Positions 49,501-62,223 of a stretch of DNA of 64,000 nucleotides are shown here, in pieces (positions within the stretch are counted from its first letter, which is position 1; the number at the start of each line of letters is the position of its first letter). A program made the translations under genes and the position numbers. Below the pieces are notes generated by a model. That model did not search any database. It saw only the letters and a program-made list of their open reading frames with translations, and was not told where the DNA came from. Location of the stretch: positions 10,500,415-10,564,414 of the forward strand of contig OU342817.1 of the NCBI GenBank assembly GCA_910591455.2. The letters are read 5' to 3'. This DNA comes from Pholis gunnellus. Lineage: Eukaryota; Chordata; Actinopteri; Perciformes; Pholidae.

Positions 49501-52500
49501 CTTAGTGTATGACAACATCAAGAAAAAAAACCAAATACTCAATAGTAAGAGAGCAATAACATGTTCAAAGGAATAGTGAAAAATATCTGGAAATACGCTT
49601 ATTTGCTTTCTTGCTCTGAGCTAGACAAGAAGATTGATACTTCTCAAACATCTGTACGCTAAATATGAAGCTGCAGTCGGCAGACAGTTAGCTTAGCATA
49701 AAGAAAGAAAGCTAGCTAGCAACTAACCAGTCACGAAACCTCTAAAGCTCACTAATTAACATGTTATATCTCTTTTGTTTAATTTGTTCAAACCAGTTTC
49801 CCATTAGGTAAACACCGTTAGCACTGTGAGCACTGTTTCCATCATTAGCGCTGTTAGCACCGTTAGCTGCGAGCCGCCGGCTAATCAGTCGCCACGTTGA
49901 GAGCCTTGTGGAGACTATAGATATGCTCTGAATTTCATATTTTGCACATTTAAGCATGACAGTACACTTTACCATTTCACTGGTTAAATATAGTACAAGC
50001 CTGTTAAAATGATGAATTACCCTAATTATTCAAGTTACCAATCTCTAGGCCAATTTGAGGTCAGAAGTCTTGTCACAGTCTGTCATAATATCCGTTCAAT
50101 ATTTGTCTTTAGACTGGGACCAGGATTGTAATGTTTACAAGTAACTAAAACATGCCTTGTTTGATTTTTAGATGAAATATGCTAAAGAGTAGAACTGGTT
50201 TCAAAAATCTTATAATATAATGTCCATTTAGATCAATTTTGAGTAGGAAAGTAACACTTGTGAGAAGCCGCCTGCCAAAGCCGCCTGAGTCAGGGAAGCA
50301 AAGCTACACCCTCTAACAGCAATGGGAAAAGCCAAATGGATATTAATGATCTTGCTCTGGGTCGTCTCACAAATGAGTGGCAGCTCTGACAGTCGCTCAA
50401 CGAGACGTCTTCAGTGCTTTACTGACAGACTGCTCCATTTCTACATTTGGCTGAGGTTCCCTCTTCTCACCCTGGGAAGAATAAAGTCTCAGACATTCTG
50501 TAATTGTCCTTGAGACTGGACTGGACATTTCCACTATGGCAAGAAGCTGAAGCGGAACAAATGGCACATTCTAGTATATGGAAATTATATTTGCGGTGTG
50601 AAGCGGCAGCCAGCGTGAGCTCCGTCCAATTTTAAAATGAGGGATTTCAGCGTCTGCATGAGTCTTTATTAGTAATGTTTGTAAAGGCTTTGGCTCCTTT
50701 ACCTTTAACGGATTTGAGTGTTGTCAGTGTGCTGGGCCCCCTATAGGTCTGAAAGGGCACCCAGGTGTCAAACTCTCTCCCAGATTCGCTGTAACTTTAT
50801 AATTGAATCTCGCAGAGCTTCTGAGGCAGAGACTTATTAATGTCAGGGAGCTCTGAGGAGCCATGTGGAAGTTTCTGTTCGGTCTGTTCTTATTTTACTG
50901 TACGCTGTGGTGTGTTAAAGATGAACCGAGGGGAAGCAGGCTCGTTAAAGTGTCATTTTGCCTCGAATTCAACATAAATCTGCAATTAACAAGGAATATG
51001 CTTTCATTTTTTCTGTGGACAGGGGGTGCTAGCACCAATTTCCCTACCAAATTACCCTCAATGTTGCAGTATTATGTGCTTTCCCTGATTCTTCTTAGAC
51101 ATGTTCAGTGTAGATTTTGTGTTAAAGCTCAATGTTCCTCTCATCTATTTGCTTTTCGTGTGATATTGTCCTGCACAGTGACAAACACCGACATCTCTTA
51201 CCCATGTGGTAGACAAAGTTGGCCTCTGTTTCGTAGGACGACGCCGGAGAGACGACATCTCGATCACACTCGATGGAGCTGAACGACTCGGAGTGGCTCC
51301 TCCTCTTGTGGGCCGAGGGGACGCCCTCGGCCTTTGCCGCCATCATGTGCCGCAGGGTGTCGTTCAGATACCGGTTCAGTAAACCGCTCTTGTACTTGGA
51401 CGGAGGTGACGCGCCGTCGTCACTGTTGGCGGAGTCCGCCATGGCGAGGATGCTGCCCTGATTCGCGGGCACGCTCTTGTGGGAAGATGACCTGCCAAAG
51501 TCTGATTGGCTGATAGGAGTTTGTAAGGGACACTCTTCATCTGCAGCAAAGGAAACTAAATATAATATATAAGATGACACAAACTATGATAAATACTGCT
51601 GTTTTAGTGGAAAAAGTTTCAGATATAAATCATTGTTTTCTTTCATAATTCAACAAATAAAGAGTAAATTACTTAAATACACAATTTAATTATGCTGTAG
51701 CCTGTACCATCAGAGTCAGTGTCATTGCTGCACACGCTCAGTCTCTCAGCGTTTCCCTGGATGTATTTATTGTACAGTTTGATCCTCAGCGCCCAGCTCA
51801 GGTCTGGCTGTCTCACTGTGTTCTTCAGCCTCCGCCGGGCGTTTGCAAACCAGTTTGAGACCTGCACAGATGCACCTTGTTAAAGAACAGCACGGGCTAA
51901 CTTTTAACCCACAACACTCATAATCAACACATCCCTAAAGTAGATTTTCCTTCATCCGTTCCATCCATGCTCTCTTGCACAAGCTCGTCTCTCACCTGCA
52001 CTAGCGTCATGTGTGAGCCCAGAGCCAGCAGGACCTTCTCTGTCTTGGTTGGGTACGGGTTGTCCCGGTGTTTGTACAGCCAATGTTTCAACGGCCGGGC
52101 CATGTCCTGCAGCACCTGTCTCTTGTGGCGAACTTTGACACCACCCAGACGAGACCTGGAGGAATCACAAGTTGCCTCGTTGATTCACAAAGACCACCCA
52201 CGATCACTTCTGTTCAAACTATGAAACTTATAAATAACAAATGTCTGTGACAGACATCTCTAAAGAACTGCAAATAACTTTTACAACTATGTATGTAAAG
52301 GCAGAACATAAAACTACATTTTAGTTTGACATATTGTCGGGTTAGAGAATTATCTTTTTTATACGTCTTTAAAATACTGCATTTGACGATACATTTCATC
52401 ATTTCATAGGACCACCTCTTTAACTGTTCAAAACAATATTTCCAACACAGACAAAAAGGGCGTACCCGTATCTTCTGTACTTGATCGGAGAGCTGGCGTC

Positions 52501-52695
52501 AGTGGTGTCCTGGCATCGCAGCAGTTCTGTGTTCTGCTCGTCTGTTAAGCTGCTCCGAGGTAAGTCTACACAGTTCAGTCTGCTCCTCTCCTCTGCTCTC
52601 ATGTTGTCCTCAAAATGAAGCAGAGTCTCCGACTTCATCTCAGCAACTTTGATCATTGTTGAACATACAAAGTTGTCTTTGATCAACAGGTGCAT
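46521..52695 (-). CDS. mkx: Mohawk TALE homeodomain protein
   Basis: Transcriptional repressor of the TALE/Iroquois-related class, active in tendon and muscle connective tissue. Exons in transcript order: 52466-52695, 51996-52155, 51708-51861, 51202-51540, 47092-47125, 46521-46842; phases close, giving 412 residues (human 352). The homeodomain spans about residues 84-146: KVRHKRQVLQDMARPLKHW, the TALE loop NPYPTKTEK, and recognition helix VSNWFANARRRLKN. Downstream conserved boxes are YKSGLLNRYLNDTLRHMMA, SPASSYETEANFVY, EIHAAVALTNLAQG and the C-terminal IIQKSSHISEVQTVNVA. The N-terminus before residue 80 does not resemble the human one. The ATG at 52695 has a weak context (C at -3), and in-frame ATGs at codons 14 and 20 are alternatives. 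The last exon carries an insertion of about 60 residues. Confidence 0.93.
46614..46768 (-). repeat. mkx: In-frame repeat insertion in mkx last exon
   Basis: On the plus strand GTGCAGCTCTGCC recurs at about 46615, 46702 and 46756. The spacings (87 and 54 bp) are multiples of three, so the protein repeats QSCT(A/R)G several times between LTNLAQG and IIQKSSH. Human MKX has only about ten residues there. Confidence 0.75.
47092..47125 (-). other. mkx: mkx 34-nt exon
   Basis: Minus-strand tgcag acceptor at 47126-47130 and gtatg donor at 47087-47091 bound a 34-nt exon encoding DTVDYASTKCD. Without it, exon 4 (ending phase 1) and exon 6 (needing phase 2) would not be in frame. It corresponds to the human DTLENGSNKG segment, shortened. 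Confidence 0.8.
48386..48795. mobile_element. Fold-back element, near-complete
   Basis: The left part (48418-48510) and the inverted right part (48708-48792) are imperfect complements. Both contain CTCATGTTTGT, then CTAAATATGAAGCT, then a run toward TTAGC. The interior has CACTTACCAGCACCTCTGAAG and AAAACAACAAGTTGCAGG, a pattern common in fish genomes. Non-coding, non-autonomous. Confidence 0.65.
49569..49800. mobile_element. Fold-back element, truncated copy
   Basis: Same family as 48386-48795: AAATACGCTTATTTGCTTTC at its start, GTACGCTAAATATGAAGCTG, TTAGCTTAGCATAAAG, then CCTCTAAAGCTCACTAATTA. The right arm is missing or replaced by sequence rich in GTTAGCACTG units (49818-49868). Confidence 0.6.
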
Positions 52696-55600
52696 CAGTA
52701 GACTTCCAGATGTAAATAGAAGTAGCAGGTTCCCATCCTGGATACACTTGATGTAAAGGTAAATACAAAAATAAATAAAAAGTGTTCCTTCCTCTTCTTT
52801 CTGTGCCCACGGGAGCAGTGACTGAGCAGACAGATGGTGACAGTCTCTTATGAGAGAATGATGTTTTAAAAGTCAGAGGATGTTGTCTGGTTTAGTTGAG
52901 TTGTGTGAGGAGAGTTCGAATAACCTGCTGCTCAGCTGCCTATTGGCTCTCCCACCATCCAATCACTACTCCTGTAGAGCGCTGTGAAGAGAAGCTTGCA
53001 GAACGGCAGCCGTGGACCTCGGTAGCACTCCAGGATATGAAAAATATTGCAACTTGAATATCAGAAAATGCGGTCGTTAGATTTACTAGTGAGATTTTTG
53101 CCTGGTGCGTCTACAGCCTGTGCTAAGCACTCATATTTTCGACATGAAGCATATGAATCTCTTGCGGTTTTACCAAAAATCATGTCAGCAGATATTAATG
53201 CATGTTTTACCAGGGGACTCTGGAAATTTACGAGTGTAATTGCATGGTTGCTAATAACCAGCAAAACCACCAAACTGTGCCTCGTGTTAGGCAGCGATGC
53301 CTGCTGAGCTGAAATGGATTTCAGTACAAATTGGCTCACAGAGTAGTTAACACAGACACTGGAAAATGAATTTGATCCTTGCCTATATAATCCTCAGACA
53401 ATGTTGCACATACTGATTTTTGAGTGAGAAAGTGAGTCAGAGTGTGCATTTGAGTGTCAGAGATGTGGATCTTTTTTTATGCTCTCTGCAGCGTGAGCAG
53501 GCAAATCCAACTATAATTCTCACATTTGTCAAAGCCTGTGTCCATTTTGGAACAAGGACTGTAAACAATTATCTAAAAGTTGGTCTGACAGAAGCTTAGC
53601 GTTGTCATTAGTGTAACTACATGACAACATGCTGGCACTTGGCCCAGTATTCAGAGACTCTGTGGTTCAACTTGAGCTGTCATGCATGCATGCTTTTCCT
53701 CCTGACATCCAAACAGTCTTATGTAAGACTGTTTGGATATACAGTAATGACTTTGCCATGCATAATCATAACTTGATCATCTTTATTCAAACATGTGATA
53801 CAATGCAATTTTCCTGCCTGCAAATTTAAACTTTGAAAGGGTTATGGCTCAAATCCGTGCAGCACTTGTTGAACCGTTAAACATATTAAAGGGCTCCATA
53901 ACTCTCGTCCCTGTTCATAATTCAGCTGTATTGGTGGGCAGGTTGAGTTTCAATGGTTTCAAAGCTGAAAAACACATGGACCAGAAGCATCCCCGTTAGG
54001 TGCAGTAAATTCCTTGCTCACATTCCTCAGCAGTGGTCGGAGAATGCTACATGCTATCACACACCATTTACTCCCGTCCCTCTGTGATATGTTCACCGGT
54101 TCAACTGTTGATATTAGCTGGGAACACACCTTCATTCGGCTGCCTGGAGACCTGTAAAAAGCTCTGTGGAAGGACATATATCTCCTCTTGTTTGGGTAGT
54201 TTGGCAGGAGTGTGTGTGTGTGTGTGTCTTGCAGGTTCACAAACTCCAGACCTATCCAAAGGGCCAAAGTGTGAGTTGGAGAAATGTATTGTGTTCTCAA
54301 GTATCTTGAAGAAGTAGCTTTTGCCAAATGTAGATCTTGAATATGTTACATTTAGCAGATTAGAGTAGGAGATTGTTGCCTAATACTTGTCAAAGTTTGT
54401 TTTTATTTGCAAAAACAAAACACAAGCCGAAAACAACAAGAATGTCTTCTAGTTAGGTCAGGTGTGTTCCATTCCTGTTTTACTTTTGTAATCAAACCAG
54501 TGAAGTGTTTCCCTCTGACTTGCTAACATGTCATTTAGAAGATAAACTACAAGTTAGCATGTCAAAGCTAACTGTGTCTTAATGATAATGATCTGAGTCA
54601 GTAGTGTTAGTCTTACAGCGGTAAGTTTGCTAACATTAGGCATCATAACATTCTGGTCATACCAGACCAAGTAAGGCTGGAGCTACTAAACCCCTGAGTG
54701 TATTGAATTGAGCAACTTTTTATTCGTGAGAGGAAGATTGTTATTTCTTCTTTCAAAAGTTCCATAGTCTGGCTTTAATGTGTCAATATCAGGAAATACA
54801 AATCAGTGGATGACTCCATCAAATTTCTCTGTGATGAACGAAAAACCTTTTCGCCTTCCCGCTTCAGTTTTGTATAATTAACTCCCATATACATTCAGCA
54901 TGGACGTTACTGTGCTGCTTGTTTAAAAGTTATGCATTTCTCACGCAAAGACGAAGGTATTGTTTAACATCGGTCATATTTATTTTTACACACTTCAAAT
55001 AGACAGTTAAGACGATTGAGCCAAATTATCCGAGACCAATTGACATCATACTTCTGTGTAATGTTTGAAGTGGGAAAGGCAGTGAACAGAAAACGGTGGG
55101 TTTTCATTGGATCACTCCGGTGTCTTAAATGGCATCGTTATGATCTCAGAGGGCGCCTGCAGATTCTCAGTGATGTGATGAAGTTATGCTGCTACGCTTT
55201 GTCTGAGGTCGGGCTCCAGGCCTGGCAGAAGTGCGACTGTTGTTCCCTGACAGTCTGTTATGTACGTTTTGATGCCCAGGGGACATGTGGACACACTAAT
55301 GTTTGCATCTCTACCCATCTATTTGTGACACTGAACAATAAGTCTGCCAAACACTAAAATAAATACCTGAGAGAAAATGGCGTGCTCTTTATCCCTGCAG
55401 CCTAATCCACAATGTTTAAAGCCTCACCGTGCTTTTACAGTAAGCTTTTATGTGCGGTCGTTACTTTCTCTGCATACGTCTGCTGAGTCCCTAGAAAGCC
55501 ATTACCGTCTCCACACATCACGCTGTTCCCTCTTCCTCACAAACACAACGTGACAGACACATTAACACTCCTTCACACCCAATTGAGCACAGCATCCAAA

Positions 55601-56544
55601 AATGGGGAAGGAAACACCATGAAAGTGGAGGAATGCAATCATTGAAAAGAATTGGATTAAGCAGCTTGTGTGAAGGAGAACAGTTGCATCTGCAACCAAC
55701 AGGCAGCTGTGATGCTCAAATATGAGTATTTGTTAATGGAGTGTCTCTAATGGTGACTCTCTTCCAATTATTCTTAATTTTCTCAATATGATTGTGAATA
55801 CAAACGGCTTCTTTAAAATTCAGGGTCCATGACGGTGTAGATTTTTAGCACAGGGGGTTTAAAAATACACAATTTCAACCCTTAGAAATCTTCAAGAACC
55901 AAGCTACAGTGACTATAGTTGGGAAACATGCACACTGGTTAAAGCATTTATAAGGCTCATCTACAATATGTACAAATTCTGAAACTTGCTGCCATGAAAC
56001 TAGCTTTTCTTCTTCTTGATCTACAGTCTTTAATTGACTGTTATCTTGTTTGTCTCCTTATTTTGTACAGCATTTTGGCAAAACGCCTCCCTGACTGCTA
56101 CTAATAATATTTCTCTGGTGTACATTACAGCTAATTGAAGTGCAGCAGCTGTCAGAATAATTACATGCTGATGTTTGCGATTTGGCAAGGAGGGATTACA
56201 CTCAGCCACAAGTAGAGTTTCTCTGGACAGTTTCCTTTTTTTTCTTTCTATTTCTTCTCCGTCCTGCAAGCCGACGTTGTTTCAGCCAAATGCCAACAGA
56301 AAATCTGGCTCTTGGACAGACGGAGGGAGAGAGAGAGAGAGAGAGAGAGAGATGGATTCTGTTTGCTTAATTAGATACACACTAAGGGACACCATGGAAA
56401 ACTGTGGTAATCACAGGACAGGAAAAATATTAGAAATATGACAAAAATTAAATGTTCAAGGTTCGAGGTGTTGAATTCTAACTACATACAATCAAGAAAT
56501 TATTTTTTGTTCCTTTCTTCTTTGTTTCTTTGTGAGTTCAAAGT
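52696..56544. other. mkx upstream and mkx-mpp7 intergenic
   Basis: Contains the mkx 5' region, a perfect 14-bp-arm hairpin at 53707-53738, and presumably the mpp7 3' UTR at its right end. A GA repeat sits at 56326-56352. Open frames here (for example 54033-54317, 55016-55357) have no recognised homology. No ARMC4-like exon was seen, although human has that gene between MKX and MPP7. Confidence 0.5.
53707..53738. repeat. Perfect 14-bp inverted repeat, 4-nt loop
   Basis: ATCCAAACAGTCTT, loop ATGT, then its exact complement. It is too short for a typical microRNA precursor and has no T-run after it. It may be a transposon relic or chance hairpin. Confidence 0.8.
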
Positions 56545-59461
56545 TCAAATCCAGCCCTCCAAATGGCCACAACTTCTCCGTGCTATTGTTGGTGAAGAGC
56601 AAATCCACTTTGCAGGAATCCACTGGACTTCTGCCTCTTCCATCTTCTCGAGGTCCACCTTCAGCTCTCTGAACGCCACAGCGATATCTCCGTTAACGAT
56701 CACCTTGTCAAACAAGTGACCGCACTGGCTTTCTATGGTCTCAGCCGAGTTAATCATGTCCCCAAAATCCTCCTCCTGTGAAAAGAGAACGACTGGGTTA
56801 ATAACATGCAGTATCACGATGTTATAATACCTCTATTCTGCTCTTTTCATCGTTTGATTTGGGTTTCCTTTGATTATCCATATAAAAGAAGTAAAAAAGC
56901 AATTGATGATTAACTATGATTTCAATGTAAATCTGACCAATGCTGTTGATGGAAACAGAAAAGCCTGAGCATATGGTGACATCCTCCAAGAAGTTGTTTT
57001 ACAATAATCTGCACACACTGTAACGTAACAGGATATGGAACGGATCCTATTCAGCTATAGTTACCAAGGCGTAACACATCGTTACATGCTGAGCGGAGGA
57101 GGCACCAGCTGTCGAACAGGTTGAAAGCACAGCCCTATAAGATATGCCTCGTACGTAGAAATAGAGTAGGAGTAGAACGGATATTGAACTGTTTTCTGTG
57201 GTCCTTTGATTAGCACAAAAGAAAATGTAAAGTGTTGTCAGTTGTTATGGTGACAAAACAAGCCAGTGTGGTCGTAAAGTGTTGTCGCAGTTCGCAGGGA
57301 AGAGAGCGGACGCAGCTCCAGAGACGGACGGCTCGGTAGCTTCTCCTTCTCTAGAGCGGCCTGGAGTGAGACGGTGCGACACTCAGACCCATCGCTGCTG
57401 TCCGGCTCATTTTCTGTAACCAGTGTAGCATTAAAGCATGGTGGAATTGACAAGCTAGTTAGCCTAGCTGCCTGCTTGTGGGGCTGCTGCTAATTCCACC
57501 ATGATTGAATGCTAACGTTACACTGGTTACGGAAAAGGAGCCGAACAAGGTTGTCATTCATCTGGTGGACGAAGCATTACGTTGTTAAATTTGACTCATT
57601 TACTCTGGCTCTCTCTCTGCTTCTCTCTTTTACTACTCCATTGAATGTTTCAGTGAGTCTTTGACTTGCTGTTTGTCAGTTCAGTTTATATGGACGTCAG
57701 CCCACTAGAACGGTTGCAATGGCAACTGAACACATAAAAAAATGGCTGCCACTCTGACCATCTGGCTACACTGATTTGAATGGGAAAGTCCGTTCTGCTC
57801 CTATTCTATTTCTATGGCCTGAACCATCTAGTGGTTGTGGTGCTTGGCACTGGTCATCCCCCCCAGCCATGCTGCAACACAGGTGTGTGACCTCATGGGT
57901 TTAATAAGGGCAACATTGGCCGCCAGGGTCAGACAGTGAAGGAGAAGCCAGATGGGGGTTTTGAGAGTGACCTAGCATCTTTTTGTCACAGATCTACCAT
58001 TAAATGTGCATGCTCTCATTCTGAGATCTGTTTCAATCACCTCATTAAGTCATTATTTCAATCCATCACATGTACACCCAAGATGTAACCCTTCATCTCC
58101 TGGACAAAAAGTACTCACCTGCATGTTAGTTATGGACCAAGAAGCCACCCACCGAGCAGCCTTGTAACTCCCCCTGTCTCTTAAACATCTCTTAAATGCA
58201 AACCACAGGGTCAACTATGTGTAAGGCAAGGTGTGTGTACGTCTGTGGGGTTGGGTGGGTGCAATAAGGCCAGGGCGTTTGACCTCACACCGCCCTTCAT
58301 GTTACCAGACACAGAACAAGCACCTGACTTCACACATGGACCTGGTGGCATGTGTTTTGTGTGTTAATGTTGTGGTTTATCTTACTGAAATGATCCTGAC
58401 TGAGCTCTTATCGTCCTCATCGCAGATGAATTTAGCTCCCCGTCTGGTGAGGCGTAGCTCCTCTATACGTGGGGGCTTCACGAACACCACGTATGGTTTG
58501 AATTCAGATGTGTACACGTGCTTTATTTTCTGTGGTGACGGAGAACAAAAGAGAAGGTTAGATGTATAGGCAGCAATATTCAAGGTTCATAGTGGTTCTC
58601 AGCTTTTTTTGTGTCCAGGACTCCTAAATTGATACACATTAGGTCATGGACTTCCATTTCACAAGCTTTCATTTCAGGGACCTCCATCTGAAAATATTTT
58701 GGCTGTTGATTAAGACCATTGTATAGTTGTCAACTACAGTTGAGGAGATAACTGTGGAAGTGAAACCTGTGATCGGAATAGTTGCTCTCATGACACACTG
58801 GGCTCGCTTCTGGAGTGAATTAAATAGTGAAAATACTAAATACTAAAAAACTATACCCCACTTTTCTGGGGACCCCCTAGAACTCACTCAAGGACCCCCG
58901 GATCCCCTGACCCCTGGTTGTGAACCACATATTAAAACAATAAGGTGAAGAGCCCAGCTCTTGAAGTAAATGTTGAATAATCACAAATGTTGCAACCAAA
59001 TATGGTAGTTTTGTGTAGAATGAAGAATCCATGAGGGATGACTTCCCAGCTGTATTAATGCTGTACAGGTAATAATGTACAACAGCCTACTGTATACATC
59101 TCATAAATGTCTTTGTTTTGCATTTTATCTCCTTATTTCTAAATGTTGGACTATCCTCATGTACCACAGTACTTGCTAATTAACTGCTTATTCTCATTGT
59201 TGACGCAGGGAGTGTTAACAGTGCTCCATGCTTCTTCCAACACACACGGAGTCACCCGACGCTATTTGTTAGCGAGGACTTTAATTGGCAGGGCGAAGCC
59301 AGTGAGGGATTGCATGCTACTGGTTTGTTGGGGTCCCTGAGTAGAGGTGGGATAACATGAACCTCCACTGGTTTCCCACCACCACACCACTGCCAATTGT
59401 GTTTGATGGAGAGGCCAGGAGCGAAGCACCACTGCCAGGAACTAAACCCTGTGGTGACACA

Positions 59462-59509
<48 letters not shown>

Positions 59510-62223
59510 AGCCCTTGGAAACTTCATTTTTATTATATAAAAATCAGTCTTCTGATGAAAAACTATTACTGACGAGGCAATTAACATTTGGTATGAAACA
59601 TCAGTGTGCATGATTTACCAGGGTCATGTAAATGATTTAGTTTAAAAGAAACTTGCTTCTCATCTGCCAAATTCAGTTGGCTATGTGAACATGAACTTTT
59701 TAATGACATGATACTCACATTAGGGTGCACATCCAGGAGGCACACCTTGCCTTCAGCTATCACTCTGTCCACAGAGTCTAGACTTGTTCCATAGTAGTGT
59801 CCTCTGTATCTCCCATATTCTACAAACCTAGAGGCCGAGACAGAAACAGGGACAGGAACGGACAGGAAAGACGGTAAGGCAGCATCAAATGGTTGTCAGA
59901 CATCACTCTCATGAAAAGGGACAGTGAGTGGGACTATTTTTTAACACCATGGGAAAGGAAACCACAAGGGTGACACCTGTTTATGTACCTATGGTTGAGA
60001 ATATCCTCTTCAAACATGTGAATTGACACAAAATGATAATCCACCCCTTCAGTCTCCCACCTTCTCCTCTCACGTGTGGTGTCTGAAAGAGAAACAGGAC
60101 GGCAGCTGTAAAAATTTGAGAAACCATCGTGTGGGCGGGAGGTAAAGGTGACACTTTTGGATGTCTGTCTTACACGGCACAGTGACGCCAAAGTGGTGAG
60201 GGTCGGAGATCAGGAGCCTCCTCTTCAGTTCATTGACGCCAACGCCGCTGGGCCCTTGAGACAAAGATGAAAACACTGCGTTCTGTTTAGGTATTCATTC
60301 CGAATATCTCTGTGTACTAATGTTTTCCTCACGACAAGTCTGACATCAAATAGGCTTAGTGATCTGGTGACACATCTGTCTTTATCATCAGAGAAGCAGA
60401 AGGGGAGAGAGAGAGAGAGTCAGACAGACAGAGCTCTGATTTCATACTGATTTCAGTCTGAAAATGATTCAACCTCTCTCTTTTTCTCCCTCCTCCTGTG
60501 TCTCTCTGTTGAACGTTAAATGCTCCTATGCCCTCTGGAAAATACGTAGCATCACAATTAAACGTGACATCTGCAAAGGCACACAGTATCAGTGTCATTA
60601 TAGTGTAGGATGTACAGGATGAAGCACACACACACACACACACACACATACTGCAGCATCTGGGATTTTCTTCTAAAGCAGGTTTCTGCAGCCCCAGATT
60701 GCATCAGACTAATGGAGCGCTGTCTGAAAGTAGGATTCTTGACATACCTGCCTTTTCCATCACAGCGTTGCATGAGCTTGATACATTACCAAATATCAAG
60801 TTTATAGCCTCTCCACTGTTACACTGGTGATCTCTTTCACAGCTGCTCCATAGAACTGGAGAGGAGCATCATTGAGCTCTGAGGATACTTTCCCCTAACC
60901 TTTTTTACACAATCCGTAGGACTTAAAATGTCTGGCAGTCCCTTTCACCAGCTTTCCTGGGGTCTATTGTTTCATTAAAAGTGCGTACATGCAATACAAA
61001 CAAAAACAAACACATTTCTAACCTGATTAAACATTATCCAGCAGGTCTTGTTTTAGCGGATCCAGGTTTTGGTTTTACCGTCTATACCTTTTATTGCCAA
61101 TAAGCTATATTGTATATTCTTAATGATGACCTCCGGTCAATGTAGAGCCTTCACAGCAGACAGTAAAACATAATCCAGAGTCGAGGTAAGCTCCAACTGA
61201 ATTAAAGACGTCTAAATCTAAATCCAAGCTGTCTTAACTGTTCCAGTTTGAAGATGGAGCACTTGGCTGACATTATGAAGGATCTTATTCACAATCCAAT
61301 CATCCCTTCCTCTACATTCACCTATTTATCTCCTCTCTATCTGGTTTTGTTTTTGCACCTTGTTTTTCACCGTGTTTCTCTCCTTTCAGCCTTCCACTTT
61401 CGATTTTCTGCCCCTCTTTTTGCATCTCTCCCCTTCTCTTTCTTTGATTTCCCTTGGTCACAGATGACCTGCAGTTGTGTCATATTATGACATTAAAAAG
61501 AACCTTCAGCAGGGCTCAATGTAGAATTCCCAGGGGAGAGATATAGCTCAAAAATACATAGAGCAGGCCTGCAGGATTGGCAGAGATGTGAATCTGGGGT
61601 GGGCCACTTGGTAACTTAAGAGAACACAATATATTCTGACTTTGATTTCTCTGACAGTGTTTACGTGGTTCTGATGGGGAAAGATCGTTCTTGCACTCAG
61701 TGGGGACATAAATCTTCATCAATGCATTACTTTTTCTTTTGATCAACAACAGCTTCTAAAATATTGTCCTTTTAATGAATGGGATTGTGTTGTTTTTAGT
61801 GTTTTATATGGACCAAAAAAAGGAAGTGGAACGATATAAAACAGAACACAATTGATCATAATGTTGCGCATATAACCACTGTAGCTACCTTGCTTTGTTA
61901 TAGCAAATGCTGTGCATGTGTCACACCAGTTGCTCATGGACTAACATTGGAACCTATTTTCCAAGCTTTTGGCATTGTGCTTTCAAAACAAACGTTCCAC
62001 ACAAGATGGAGCTTGCCGGTTTCTTTCTGTATTTTTAGCTCATACGTACCAACCAGAAGAACCAGACGGTGTCTGTCTTTGGGGTCTCTGTGGTAAGGGA
62101 TCACCTCTTTGTAGGTAGGGGGACGGATTGAGCTGCGTACCCCTATGCTCCACCTCTTGGACCGAGCCGCTTCTCTGGCCCAGCTGCTCTTTCTCCCGAG
62201 TCGAAAACTCTGTCTTAGACCGG
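56545..62223 (-). CDS. mpp7: MAGUK p55 family member 7, C-terminal part
   Basis: Scaffold that joins DLG1 and LIN7 at epithelial junctions and polarity complexes. Exons seen, in transcript order: 62050-62223, 60174-60254, 59989-60082, 59719-59827, 58386-58529, 56545-56775; phases close. They encode the hook after the SH3 domain ([26 protein letters not shown]), the guanylate-kinase-like domain from [20 protein letters not shown], then [49 protein letters not shown] and [14 protein letters not shown]27, PDZ and SH3 exons must lie beyond 64000. The C-terminus has QWIPAKW where human ends WVPVSWLHS, but continues another 16 residues. The family is clear. The assignment to MPP7 rather than MPP3 rests on residue matches such as GTSxDSV and on position next to mkx; divergence suggests one of two teleost copies. 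Confidence 0.87.
56776..58385 (-). other. mpp7 last intron with fold-back element
   Basis: Contains the inverted-repeat element at 57155-57814. The rest is unremarkable. Confidence 0.6.
57155..57814. mobile_element. Inverted-repeat DNA element, 0.66 kb
   Basis: The ends are imperfect inverted copies: AGAAATAGAGTAGGAGTAGA near 57157-57176 against AGAAATAGAATAGGAGCAGA on the other strand near 57812-57793. In the middle, 57412-57446 and 57492-57535 form a second inverted pair (TAACCAGTGTA...CATGGTGGAATT), so the whole element can fold. Target duplication not resolved. No transposase frame; open frames here are not genes. Confidence 0.65.
58591..58929. mobile_element. Degenerate hAT-like MITE
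   Basis: Begins AGTGGTTCTCAGC and ends GGTTGTGAACCAC, matching the GTGGTTCTCAACC terminal pattern of a widespread vertebrate hAT group. The interior has GGGGACCCCC and AGGACCCCCGGATCCCC near the right end. No clean 8-bp target duplication is visible, so the copy is old. Confidence 0.6.
59464..59505. repeat. (CA)n in mpp7 intron
   Basis: About 21 CA units in the intron between the mpp7 exons at 59719-59827 and 58386-58529. A second, shorter CA run lies at 60625-60648 in the next upstream intron. Confidence 0.95.
60255..62049 (-). other. mpp7 intron
   Basis: A 1.8-kb intron with a GA repeat (60403-60418) and a CA run (60625-60648). No exon or element was recognised in 60650-62049. Confidence 0.55.

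Larger units (their letters stand above)
47126..51201 (-). other. mkx intron 4
   Basis: A 4.1-kb intron with two related fold-back repeats (48386-48795, 49569-49800). The stretch 50270-50720 is free of recognised repeats and has balanced composition; it could be a conserved enhancer but nothing in the sequence proves it. No other exons fit. Confidence 0.5.
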
